Source of the DNA: Saccharimonas sp963550135
Lineage (GTDB): Bacteria > Patescibacteriota > Saccharimonadia > Saccharimonadales > Saccharimonadaceae
DNA: 64,000 bases
Assembly: GCA_963550135.1 (NCBI GenBank)
Contig: CAUVBP010000002.1
Span: 37,323-101,322, forward strand
Direction: 5' to 3'
Shown here: piece after piece, positions 55,453 through 63,228 of the stretch
Position numbering within the stretch: position 1 is the stretch's first letter
Layout: each line of letters opens with the position of its first letter
The notes under the pieces: model-generated
What the model saw: only the letters and a program-made list of their open reading frames with translations
Databases searched by the model: none
What the model was told of the DNA's origin: nothing
Made by a program: the position numbers and the translations under genes

Positions 55453-57231
55453 ATGGCAGACGTGCTAAACCAGATAGTAGAGAAAGTCAAAGAAAGTAAT
55501 AATATTCTCGTTACGGTTAGCGCCAATCCGTCGGTTGACGAATTGAGCGCTGCTTTGGGCATCACGCTGCTAATCAATAAGTTAAATAAGCATGCGACGG
55601 CAGTATTTAGCGGGGCAGTGCCGCCAGCGATTAAATTTCTACAGCCCGAGAAAACCTTTGAAAGTACAGTTGATAGTTTGCGTGATTTTATCATTGCGCT
55701 GGATAAGGAAAAGGCTGATCACTTACGTTACAAGATTGTCGATGATATGGTCAAGATTTTTATTACGCCGTACCGTACGACAATCAACCAGAAAGATTTG
55801 GACTTTAGCCAAGGCGACTATAATGTCGAGATGGTGTTGGCAATTGGCGTCAAAGATGAAGCTGATTTGGATCATGCGCTCGAGAGCCATGGGCGAATTT
55901 TGCACGATGCGGTTGTAGCAAGCGTATCGCTTGGCGAGTCAACCCAGCTCGGTAGTCTGGAGTGGAGTAATCCGCGAGCTAGCTGTTATAGCGAGGTTTT
56001 GTGCCGGTTAGCCAATGAATTAAGAGGCGAGAGCCGGTTGATTGACGAGCAAATCGCTACGGCGTTTTTGACAGGTATCGTGGCAGCAACCGATCGTTTC
56101 AGTAATGCGCATACTAGCTCGGCGGCGATGACTGTAGCTGCTCAATTGATGGCAGATGGTGCTAACCAGCAGCTGATTGCCACTAAGCTCAAAGAGTCGC
56201 ACGATAAGCCGATTCCAGTGCCTGAAGCAAAAAGCAAGGACGAAGAAAAATCCTCCAAAAAGGATGAGTCTAAAAATTCTGGCGACATTGGCGCATTGTC
56301 GATTTCGCACGAGCCAGTCGGCGATGTTGACGACGTCAAGAATGCAATTGATAGGCGCCATTCCGACGAAGCTCTGAGGGCTGCCAATGAAGAATTAGAG
56401 AAGCGAAGCAGCCGAGATGCCGCCGCTGCCGCCGAAAAGAAATTAGCCGAACAGTTAGCATCAATTCCTGCTGTTGAACCTGAAGCTGATAGACGAGATA
56501 TACCGTCGGTCGCCGATTTGCAGCGCGATATTGCTGCCAGCTCAGCAGAAGTAGATGAAGCGGCCAAAGAAGATCTAGCTTTGCCGCCAGTTGCTCCATT
56601 TGCGCCAGGGCCAGGTCTAGCGATGCCAGTTAGCCCGAGCGAACCGTCGATTGGTGGTACTTTCAACGCGACAACCGAACAGGCTGCCGAGGAAGCTAGA
56701 AAAGCTGAAAAAGACATGCATAATCGCGTCATTTTAAGCCACGATCGCGGCGCGGTGGCGTCGCAGCCGCCGTCAATGCAATCGCCATTTAATGCTGTAG
56801 CCGATAAGACCGAGGTAGAACCGACAGTTCGCGATGTCTTATCAGAAGCTGCGCCAGTTGACGCGGCGCCCGAGGCGGTTTCTTCGAAAGGGGTAACGGT
56901 ACAGCCGAGTATGCCAGCAATGCCAGCACCTAGCGTAGAAGCTGCGCCAGTCGCAAATCCTGCTAGTTCAGACCAAGACCAAGCGCGGTCTGCCGTTGAT
57001 GCAGCTCTGTCGGCAGCATCAGCTGCGCCATCGTCTGGCGCGGTTGATGATTTGCCGCCACTACCGCCATTACCGCCGTTGCCAGATTTTTCATCCTTGC
57101 CGCCAGTACCAGCTAATGGCGGGGTCGGAGCTGACACTTTAGAATCTACTCTACCGCCGCCGCCAGCTCCAGCAGTTTCGGCACCAACATCAAATGATCC
57201 GGCTCAGTTCAAGATTCCAGGGCAAGCTTAA
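55453..57231 (+). CDS. Degenerate DHH-family protein with long disordered Pro/Ala tail
   Basis: 592 residues. The first 255 residues follow the DHH/NrnA phosphoesterase plan: a core beginning ILVTVSANPSVDELSAALGI, a middle MVLAIGVKDEADLDHALESH, and the DHHA1-like TGIVAATDRFSNAHTSSAAM. The catalytic signatures are changed: the usual His-x-x-Asp-x-Asp reads ANPSVDE, and no DHH triplet is seen. It is thus probably not an active nuclease, though it may still bind nucleotides. Residues 256-592 are disordered, rich in Pro, Ala, Glu and Ser, ending with runs such as LPPLPPLPPLPD. The tail may scaffold partners. The gene has its own promoter; function unknown. Confidence 0.78.
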   Translation: MADVLNQIVEKVKESNNILVTVSANPSVDELSAALGITLLINKLNKHATAVFSGAVPPAIKFLQPEKTFESTVDSLRDFIIALDKEKADHLRYKIVDDMVKIFITPYRTTINQKDLDFSQGDYNVEMVLAIGVKDEADLDHALESHGRILHDAVVASVSLGESTQLGSLEWSNPRASCYSEVLCRLANELRGESRLIDEQIATAFLTGIVAATDRFSNAHTSSAAMTVAAQLMADGANQQLIATKLKESHDKPIPVPEAKSKDEEKSSKKDESKNSGDIGALSISHEPVGDVDDVKNAIDRRHSDEALRAANEELEKRSSRDAAAAAEKKLAEQLASIPAVEPEADRRDIPSVADLQRDIAASSAEVDEAAKEDLALPPVAPFAPGPGLAMPVSPSEPSIGGTFNATTEQAAEEARKAEKDMHNRVILSHDRGAVASQPPSMQSPFNAVADKTEVEPTVRDVLSEAAPVDAAPEAVSSKGVTVQPSMPAMPAPSVEAAPVANPASSDQDQARSAVDAALSAASAAPSSGAVDDLPPLPPLPPLPDFSSLPPVPANGGVGADTLESTLPPPPAPAVSAPTSNDPAQFKIPGQA

Positions 57232-57308
57232 GTTTGCGGATAGACTTCAGATTGACTCTGAAAAGATTTTAGAATCAATGCTACGGGGTATGCTGATATA
57301 CTTGAAGT

Positions 57309-58010
57309 ATGAATGACAGGGTTATATTGATTGATAAGCCGCCAGACATGACTAGCTTCGGGGTGGTGGCGCGAGTTCGCCGCGTGCTTAGCCATCGAGC
57401 TGGCAAAAAAGTCAAAGTCGGTCATTGCGGGACGCTTGACCCGTTTGCGACGGGCCTGTTGATTTTGGTTACGGGCAAGGAATGCCGCAACGCGATGCGT
57501 TATACCAAGCTTGATAAGGTGTATGAAGCGACGTTCCGGCTGGGACAGACTAGTACAACTGGCGACCCGGAAGGCGAAATTATGCCGTATGTTGCAAATA
57601 GTAAGCCGCAAAATGATACTCAAGTTTCATCCATCTCCAAACAGCCGGATATAGCAGTCGTCAAGTCCGTCCTAGCGCAATTCGTTGGTGATATCAAGCA
57701 GTGTCCGCCAGCGTTCAGTGCTATCAAAATTAACGGACAGCGGGCTTACAAATTGGCTCGCAGCGGTAAAAAAGTTGATATTCCAGAGCGTGTAGTGACG
57801 ATTTATGCGCTGGAATTGCTTGATTACGCTTATCCGCTGCTCAAAGTTCGAGCCCATGTCTCTAGCGGTACCTATATTCGTAGTTTGGCAGTTGATATCG
57901 GTGAGGCGCTAGGTACGGGCGCTTACTGTCAAGAATTGCGCCGTACGCAGATTGCCGATTGGCAAGTTAGTCAAGCGCAAAAGCTAGCTGATTTTGGCAT
58001 TGAATCATAA
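57309..58010 (+). CDS. truB: tRNA pseudouridine-55 synthase
   Basis: 233 residues, short for TruB because the C-terminal PUA domain is absent. Makes pseudouridine 55 in the T-loop. Seen: LIDKPPDMTSFGVVARVRR, the catalytic GTLDPFATGLLILVTGKEC (Asp at about 46), KVYEATFRLGQTSTTGDPEG, and RAHVSSGTYIRSLAVDIGEALG. TGATATACT ends 6 nt before the ATG, so leaderless. Confidence 0.95.
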   Translation: MNDRVILIDKPPDMTSFGVVARVRRVLSHRAGKKVKVGHCGTLDPFATGLLILVTGKECRNAMRYTKLDKVYEATFRLGQTSTTGDPEGEIMPYVANSKPQNDTQVSSISKQPDIAVVKSVLAQFVGDIKQCPPAFSAIKINGQRAYKLARSGKKVDIPERVVTIYALELLDYAYPLLKVRAHVSSGTYIRSLAVDIGEALGTGAYCQELRRTQIADWQVSQAQKLADFGIES

Positions 58011-58058
58011 GAAGCGTAAAAATTTGCTTATTTAGACTTTTTATGATATAATGAAAGA

Positions 58059-58403
58059 ATGACAGATTATGAGAATCTTGCTCATACAGAGCCTGTACCT
58101 GATCAAGAAACACTCCATAACTTGCGCCGTCAAGCTGCGGAAACATTAAAACTAGTAGGTAGAGAAGTAGAGGAACCTGGCCGTTTATCGCTAGATGATC
58201 AGCCTCTCAAAAGTTTCTCGTATCCACTGACGCCGGAATTGGTTAGTAAGGCTCTCCATTTTGATGACCAAGAGGCAGCTGTACCGGAAGGTTGCGAATT
58301 AGTATATGTGCCAGAGTCGAAACAAGACGGCGAGATGTCTCAAGATGAGCTATACATGAGTGTTAAAAAACGTATTGAAAGTGTTCCGGGACAAAATAGT
58401 TGA
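58059..58403 (+). CDS. Small unknown acidic protein
   Basis: 114 residues, soluble (LHNLRRQAAETLKLVGREVE). TGATATAAT ends 6 nt before the ATG, which supports expression as a leaderless mRNA. It ends in a 44-bp overlap with the next frame, shifted by +1, so the two could be one gene split by a frameshift. The family is not recognised. Confidence 0.6.
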   Translation: MTDYENLAHTEPVPDQETLHNLRRQAAETLKLVGREVEEPGRLSLDDQPLKSFSYPLTPELVSKALHFDDQEAAVPEGCELVYVPESKQDGEMSQDELYMSVKKRIESVPGQNS

Positions 58404-58659
58404 GGTTGTGGAACAATGGCTTATTTACGGCGGACTTGGACAACCGACAAGACATGAATATAGCGTAGACTATTATAGGAATGAGCAGCCGGAAACTTTA
58501 AATAATTTTATTCCAAGCAAAACGCTACCTGGCGCAGAAACGATTACCAAACTTATTAAGGGTTGGATAGACCAGTCTCGTCAGATGACGATTGACGATA
58601 TTGAGAAAATATATAGGGTGATAGATATGATAAGGAATTCGCACAACTTGACTGACTAG
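58360..58659 (+). CDS. Small unknown protein overlapping the previous frame
   Basis: 99 residues if the GTG at 58360 is used; the start is uncertain and no clear Shine-Dalgarno site is seen. The sequence (KIVEVVEQWLIYGGLGQPTR, IDDIEKIYRVIDMIRNS) looks protein-like and helical. The 44-bp overlap in the +1 frame with the preceding gene suggests either coupled genes or a frameshifted single protein of about 210 residues. Its stop comes just after the rpsO -35 box. The function is unknown. Confidence 0.55.
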   Translation: MLKNVLKVFRDKIVEVVEQWLIYGGLGQPTRHEYSVDYYRNEQPETLNNFIPSKTLPGAETITKLIKGWIDQSRQMTIDDIEKIYRVIDMIRNSHNLTD

Positions 58660-58676
58660 CGGATCTCTGCTAAAGT
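58648..58676 (+). promoter_or_regulatory. Promoter of rpsO
   Basis: TTGACT (58648-58653), 17-nt spacer ending TGC, TAAAGT (58671-58676), ending 8 nt before the ATG at 58685. Confidence 0.8.
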
Positions 58677-58684
58677 TGTTAGCT

Positions 58685-58951
58685 ATGATATCAAAGGATA
58701 ATAAAGCGAAAGCTATTGCTTTGACTCAGGTCAACGAGAACGATGTCGGCAGCCCGCAAGCGCAGATTTCGATCTTGACGGCTCGTATCAAAGAGGTGAC
58801 TGAACATCTCAAGTCCAATAAGCACGACCGTATGGCGCGCCGCGGACTGATTCAGATGGTAGGTAAGCGCAAGCGCCTGCTGAAATACCTTGAGAAGACG
58901 AACTTTGAGGCCTACAAGGCAACGCTAGAGAAGCTCAGTCTGCGCAAATAA
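58685..58951 (+). CDS. rpsO: Ribosomal protein uS15
   Basis: 88 residues from the ATG at 58685 (MISKDNKAKAIALTQ), the usual length; a TTG three codons earlier in frame is not needed. Seen: DVGSPQAQISILTARI and the late RRGLIQMVGKRKRLLKYLEK, the 16S-binding signatures. Its -10 box is 8 nt upstream. It is followed by a strong terminator and is not linked to pnp, unlike in many bacteria. Confidence 0.97.
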   Translation: MISKDNKAKAIALTQVNENDVGSPQAQISILTARIKEVTEHLKSNKHDRMARRGLIQMVGKRKRLLKYLEKTNFEAYKATLEKLSLRK

Positions 58952-58965
58952 ACGTGCAGCCTGAG

Positions 58966-59000
58966 CCAAAACCCGTCTCGTATCGAGGCGGTTTTTGGTT
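58966..59000 (+). terminator. Terminator of rpsO
   Basis: CCAAAACCCGTCTCG (58966-58980) pairs with CGAGGCGGTTTTTGG (58984-58998), 14 of 15 positions, loop TAT. Confidence 0.85.
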
Positions 59001-59057
59001 TGTAGAGGTGGATCGGCAGCTGCCGTATTGCTAAAATTACTAATCTAAGTAATATTA

Positions 59058-59086
59058 TTGACAAAAAGCATAAGCTGTGTTAGCAT
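59058..59086 (+). promoter_or_regulatory. Promoter of the disordered protein gene at 59116
   Basis: TTGACA (59058-59063), 17-nt spacer ending TGTGT, TAGCAT (59081-59086). Confidence 0.65.
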
Positions 59087-59115
59087 AAAAAGGTAAGTAG
59101 GCGGCAAAAATAAAA

Positions 59116-60393
59116 ATGATTACAAAAGAACGCTTCCCAACATCTTCTCATGAGGCGACTAACAGCCGCAAGCAAGACAAGTTGTTTGACTATAAGAAGT
59201 ACGGTATTGAGCCGATAGTTAAGTCTAACTCTCTTGATGGTGATAATTTTAGTACGCCGCACGAATGGACGCCAGCTGGCCGGGCCGAGAAAATCAATGA
59301 TGCCCGCGATGCGGTGGCGATTGCTTTCGGCGATAAGCCGCCCGCTATGGCGCGCCAAGAGTTGAATGCTGGCAGACAGTTGCTGGTTGGCGAAGCTTAC
59401 AAAACTGCTACTGACGGCGGTAAGGCGCCGACCAACGAACGTGCTTCTATCCGCCGGGTTTTCATGACTGGCGAGAAAATAACTGGTAAGTTACCGTCGC
59501 ATGCTGACGCCGAGAGAGGGCCGCAAAGTGTTGATGAAATGCTCGATCGGCGTGCTCAACTGATAGAGAATGGTGTTCCAGGGGATATGGTTGATGGTAT
59601 TGTCAGGGGTGAGCGTAACAGTGATAGAGGCGATAATCTAGTCCAATACGCTTCGCGGCCGCCAGTTGAGCAAGCAGTATACGAGCAGCCAGCGATACGC
59701 GAGGAGTCAAATGAGCTGGTATCGCATGAGACCAGTGCTAGCGATGCTGTGCCCAAAGTACAAGAAACACCGTTGCCGCCGCATGCTGAGATTCCGAAAG
59801 CAGAAACTGATGCCGCTAAGTCTCCTAGCGAACCTGAACCTAAAGCGTCGACAGAAAACACGCCGCCAGAAACCGCTAGAAACGAAAGTCCAAAGGCGAA
59901 AACTATAGAAGCTAAACTTGCCACAAGTGATCGCGCCGCCGAGAAAAATCCGGCAGAACAGGTCGGGCAGCCGGCAGAAGATAAGACATCACCAGTTGAA
60001 GCTCAACCAGACGGCAACCAAGAAAATACGTTAGAATCTGAAGCAGACGTATCAAAGACAGACGAAAAACAGGCCGCCGGAGAGCAAAATACGAAACAAC
60101 CTGGCGAGCGTCAACCATCCGACCAAGAAAAAGCCAACAAATTGGCAGGAGAATTCTTGAGAGCTTATGGCAGATTTCTTGACCCAAATGTTAGGGCAGA
60201 GCTAGCCGATAGGCTAGAAGCTAAAGGCGGACTAAACGTTAGTGTGAAAACTCTTCAAGAAATGTCTAGACTAGTGGAAAAAGCTAACCCGCAGTCGCCA
60301 ATATGGCAAACTGAACCAGGTAGCGGCTCGGCTTTGCAGAAAATTGCTGGCAAAGCTCGCAGAGATCTACAGAGTATCATTGAAAGTTTATAG
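59116..60393 (+). CDS. Large mostly disordered protein, unknown
   Basis: 425 residues. N-terminal helical region (1-185) containing HEWTPAGRAEKINDARDAVA and SVDEMLDRRAQLIENG, a disordered stretch rich in Pro, Glu, Ala, Lys and Thr (190-345), and a C-terminal helical domain (348-425, KANKLAGEFLRAYGRFLDPN). No signal peptide or membrane segment. The family is not recognised. A good promoter with a short leader supports it. Confidence 0.72.
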   Translation: MITKERFPTSSHEATNSRKQDKLFDYKKYGIEPIVKSNSLDGDNFSTPHEWTPAGRAEKINDARDAVAIAFGDKPPAMARQELNAGRQLLVGEAYKTATDGGKAPTNERASIRRVFMTGEKITGKLPSHADAERGPQSVDEMLDRRAQLIENGVPGDMVDGIVRGERNSDRGDNLVQYASRPPVEQAVYEQPAIREESNELVSHETSASDAVPKVQETPLPPHAEIPKAETDAAKSPSEPEPKASTENTPPETARNESPKAKTIEAKLATSDRAAEKNPAEQVGQPAEDKTSPVEAQPDGNQENTLESEADVSKTDEKQAAGEQNTKQPGERQPSDQEKANKLAGEFLRAYGRFLDPNVRAELADRLEAKGGLNVSVKTLQEMSRLVEKANPQSPIWQTEPGSGSALQKIAGKARRDLQSIIESL

Positions 60394-60423
60394 TTTATAA
60401 CTATTTGTGTACTAAACCTCCGC

Positions 60424-60448
60424 AATTGTGTATAATGTAAACACAATT
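60424..60448 (+). promoter_or_regulatory. Inverted repeat around the -10 box of the GNAT gene
   Basis: AATTGTGT (60424-60431) and ACACAATT (60441-60448) are exact inverted copies 9 nt apart; TATAAT (60431-60436) lies between them. A repressor bound here would block the promoter. Confidence 0.6.
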
Positions 60449-60466
60449 AAGCGAAAGGAGTGCGCG

Positions 60467-61135
60467 ATGGCGTTTGGGCCGATGATGAAATTAACAACCG
60501 ATAGGGGCTTATCGGTTGAACTGGCGCCGTTTGCGCGCGATAATCTAGCGGTGTTTGTCGAGGGTTTTGCGCGCGGCACGGTAACACAGTACTTATCAGC
60601 GCACCGAGCGCAGACGATTGAGACCGAGCAAGTCTGGTATGATGAAATGATCAAAAATAAAACCAGCCTGAATTGGGGAATCTGGGTTGTAGATGGCGAC
60701 AAGCGCCAGCTGATCGGCAATACGGCACTTACCGAAATAACTAAAGATCATGTTCATTATGCGACAAGCGGTATAGTTATTGCCGATAAAAAATATTGGG
60801 GCCGGGGGATTGCCAGTGCTTGCCATCGGTCACGAACCTGGTATGCTTTCGAAAATCTAGGCCTGCACCGAATTAAGTCGGCGGTCATCCACGGCAACGC
60901 GGCGAGCTGGCGAGCGCTTGAGAAGTGCGGCTACGAACTTGTCTACACCGAACGCAATGAAGAGTTCGTGAACGGTAAATTGCGCCACATGGATTGCCTG
61001 GAGTGCCTCAACCCGGCAGATTGGGCTTGGCGGCAATGGTGGGGCGACGACCGTCCGCCGCGAAAAAGCTTGGAGGCGCGCAAACGGGCGCAAGCGGCGG
61101 TTGATTGGGCGCGGCAAAACGTGACGCTAGAGTAG
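60467..61135 (+). CDS. GNAT-family N-acetyltransferase
   Basis: 222 residues from the ATG at 60467 (MAFGPMMKLTTD), chosen because AAAGGAG lies 8 nt upstream and the frame before it contains the promoter. Seen: a RimJ/RimL-like GNAT fold with IGNTALTEI, GIVIADKKYWGRGIASA (acetyl-CoA loop, normally RGxGxG/A; here WGRGIASA), LGLHRIKSAVIHGNAASWRALEKCGY. The C-terminal 40 residues are Trp/Arg-rich. The target could be a ribosomal protein or a small molecule. The end overlaps the Nudix gene by 9 bp. Confidence 0.88.
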   Translation: MAFGPMMKLTTDRGLSVELAPFARDNLAVFVEGFARGTVTQYLSAHRAQTIETEQVWYDEMIKNKTSLNWGIWVVDGDKRQLIGNTALTEITKDHVHYATSGIVIADKKYWGRGIASACHRSRTWYAFENLGLHRIKSAVIHGNAASWRALEKCGYELVYTERNEEFVNGKLRHMDCLECLNPADWAWRQWWGDDRPPRKSLEARKRAQAAVDWARQNVTLE

Positions 61136-61621
61136 TTGGTGTTGCTCGTTGAAATTATCGACGACGAGAACCGGCTGGTTGCCGTTGATGTATAGCGCGA
61201 TATCTGTGCTTTGTAGAAACTCTGGGTAAAGAACATGTTGCGACGGGTCGATGTATTCGCAAACGGCTAATTCTTGGGCGCCATGCGTTGTTTGGCTAAT
61301 GTCAATATCAGTAAAGTCATCAGGATTATCGACCGCGAAAAAGAACTCTAATTCCTCTTCGTAGCCAGCCCGCGATGATGGGAATTGCTGGATGAATAGC
61401 AATTTGCCAGGTTTGGCAGTTATGCCAGTTTCTTCGCGTAATTCGCGGATTAGACACTCAGCCAGCGACTCGCGCGGGTCGAGACCGCCGCCTGGTACGG
61501 CGTAATAAGGGGCTGCTTGGTCGCCGCGGCGATGTTTGACGGCGAGTATTTTTCCTTCGCGATAAATAATAGCGCGCACATTAATGCGCCGCCCAGTATA
61601 TAGACTTTCGGTTTGTGGCAT
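61127..61621 (-). CDS. Nudix hydrolase
   Basis: 164 residues. Seen: a full Nudix box from GGLDPRE to RELREETGI (about 46-67), with the residues that bind Mg2+. Known for the family: hydrolyses nucleoside diphosphates linked to another moiety, such as oxidised nucleotides or NDP-sugars; the substrate is unknown. CAAGGAGG precedes the ATG. Convergent with the GNAT gene. Confidence 0.93.
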   Translation of the reverse strand: MPQTESLYTGRRINVRAIIYREGKILAVKHRRGDQAAPYYAVPGGGLDPRESLAECLIRELREETGITAKPGKLLFIQQFPSSRAGYEEELEFFFAVDNPDDFTDIDISQTTHGAQELAVCEYIDPSQHVLYPEFLQSTDIALYINGNQPVLVVDNFNEQHQLL

Positions 61622-61697
61622 TAGGCCTCCTTGTTGATTAAGTTTGAATAGCTTGCGATTAGCTTAATTTAGCAGGGGCTAGTATTAAGATATAATA

Positions 61698-62114
61698 TCA
61701 AGGATATTGTTCGGTTGCCAGAAAAAAGTGTCCGGAATTAATATTACCATCATTACCATCGCTTTGCTGGAGAACAACGGTTAGAGGTCTTTGATCGTCA
61801 TCATCTGAGTCCAGAGAGTTAGGGTGTTTGGTTACGCCTCTAGCCTCGAGTTGAGGTGAGTTGTCAGTCCCAAATAAATTTGCTTCGTTTGCCCGACTTA
61901 ACTCAGTAAACGAAGCCGCAATTTCCTCAATCCGAGTAGCAGCTTCTCCCATGCCGGCAGATACTTTTGCTGCTAGTATAATTCCCTCTCCGCGCCTAAT
62001 TGAGTCGACGATATCTCTGTATGCTTCCTCTGGATTGACTAGGTGATACTCAGTAAGCCGCCATGGGCTTTCTGAACCGGTCTCCTCCCCAAAGAAGCTA
62101 GTCTCGCTAGACAT
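61698..62114 (-). CDS. Small acidic partner of the nuclease-like gene
   Basis: 138 residues, acidic (DSDDDDQRPL), with helix AYRDIVDSIRRGEGIILAAK. It overlaps the upstream nuclease-like gene by 8 bp (62107-62114), so the two are translationally coupled. No family is recognised. It could be an inhibitor, cofactor or unrelated partner of the nuclease-like protein. Confidence 0.68.
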   Translation of the reverse strand: MSSETSFFGEETGSESPWRLTEYHLVNPEEAYRDIVDSIRRGEGIILAAKVSAGMGEAATRIEEIAASFTELSRANEANLFGTDNSPQLEARGVTKHPNSLDSDDDDQRPLTVVLQQSDGNDGNINSGHFFLATEQYP

Positions 62115-63018
62115 GAGTTAATTTCTTCCCTGTGCGCGTTGGATTGCTATTTCGTTCATGCATATCTGCTATCTGCTCGTTTAATTTATACTTAATTCTA
62201 GCATATTCATCGTTATCTACAACACCAGAATCGTATAGGTTTTCAAGCATTTCCTTTGAAGGTCCCAGCATTTGCTCGTATGGATCGGCAGGCAGAATTG
62301 TGTGAATACGTTTGAGGGTCCTAGGCGAAAATGGGCAGACAGCTATCGTACTATCACCATACAGGTTGTTTTGCGCATTAGCCTCATCAGCTCCTGTTTT
62401 TGAAGATTTAATATCTATCGCTGTTTGCTCTCCCCGGCTGTCAGTTATAAGATAATCAATACCTTTCTTGTCTTGTTCGGTAGTCGCACGGACCACTTCA
62501 AAGCCCATATTTTCGAGAGCGAGCTCGGCTAGTAATTCTGTACGTACGCCCTTTATATGATTCTCCATCAATTCACGGTAATAAGGTTTGTCGGCTATAG
62601 GGATAAAATTATTTAGAAGCTGCATTGTGTCAGCTGGCGTGATAGCAGTGCCCCAGCGGTTAAAAATTTCGCGCAGCGAGTCGTTGAAAGAAGAATATAT
62701 ACCAATAATTTTTTCGCGATTTTTAGGAGAAAGTCTTCTATTTGAGTCTCTAGCTGCTTTTTCGGTAGTTGCAGCGGCAATCCAGTCGCGATAGGTGCCG
62801 TAGAGCTTGTAAAACTCTTGTTGCTGGTTGGTCTCAGTAGTTGGACGTTCAACTTGTTGCATTAATTGTAATAGATTGTGCGCAGCTCGCCCGATACCGC
62901 GCTGCGGACGTTCTGGATCGATCGTATGCGCTTCTTTTCGTAATTCTCTCGCAGTCTCTTGGCTTTTTAGCCAGAAGTCTTGGCGGCGCCTTAGCTGAAC
63001 TATAGGAAGCGTGCTCAT
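62107..63018 (-). CDS. PD-(D/E)xK nuclease-like protein
   Basis: 303 residues from the ATG at 63018 (MSTLPIVQLRRRQ); TGCTATAAT ends 7 nt upstream, so the longer upstream frame is excluded. A helical N-terminal part (1-165) is followed by a restriction-endonuclease-like core: a Glu in LLAELALENMGFEVV, Asp in KKGIDYLITDS and the D-x-K pair in AIDIKSSKTGA (about 215-225), the classic arrangement of catalytic Asp, Asp/Glu and Lys. Known for the superfamily: restriction enzymes, resolvases, repair nucleases. No partner methyltransferase or helicase lies nearby. Coupled to a small acidic gene downstream. Confidence 0.78.
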   Translation of the reverse strand: MSTLPIVQLRRRQDFWLKSQETARELRKEAHTIDPERPQRGIGRAAHNLLQLMQQVERPTTETNQQQEFYKLYGTYRDWIAAATTEKAARDSNRRLSPKNREKIIGIYSSFNDSLREIFNRWGTAITPADTMQLLNNFIPIADKPYYRELMENHIKGVRTELLAELALENMGFEVVRATTEQDKKGIDYLITDSRGEQTAIDIKSSKTGADEANAQNNLYGDSTIAVCPFSPRTLKRIHTILPADPYEQMLGPSKEMLENLYDSGVVDNDEYARIKYKLNEQIADMHERNSNPTRTGKKLTHV

Positions 63019-63025
63019 ACTTTTC

Positions 63026-63054
63026 ATTATAGCATAAACATGATAAAAAAGCAA
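63026..63054 (-). promoter_or_regulatory. Promoter of the nuclease-like gene
   Basis: On minus: TTGCTT (63054-63049), spacer TTTTATCATGTTTATGC (17 nt), TATAAT (63031-63026). Confidence 0.75.
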
Positions 63055-63095
63055 TAGCATGATAAAATATAGATGAAATAATGCTTACAGTCTGT

Positions 63096-63192
63096 TATAA
63101 TAAGACAGTTATCGTTAACGCGGAAGTGATAGAGACGAGAATTTGTCGCGTGCGGCGTTAGGGCGCTATAGCCTCGCCGAAGACGAATTTTC
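63096..63192 (+). promoter_or_regulatory. pnp promoter and structured leader
   Basis: TGTTATAAT (-10 at 63096-63101) gives a leader of about 120 nt. GAGAATTTGTC (63137-63147) pairs with GACGAATTTTC (63182-63192) over 11 positions with wobbles; CGGCG (63153-63157) and CGCCG (63175-63179) pair inside it. A long stem before pnp recalls the RNase III-cleaved autoregulatory leader of E. coli pnp. Confidence 0.55.
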
Positions 63193-63228
63193 ACCCCTGT
63201 TACTTGCCGCGAAGAAAGGAGCTCTTTT

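Noticed and set aside
56142..57137. 331-codon minus-strand frame
   Set aside because: Antisense to the Ala/Pro-rich tail of the DHH-like gene; low-complexity GC-rich coding leaves the reverse frame open.
58360..58400. Programmed -1 frameshift at an A-rich run
   Set aside because: The A run is not in the X-XXY-YYZ register relative to the upstream frame, and the downstream frame is +1, not -1.
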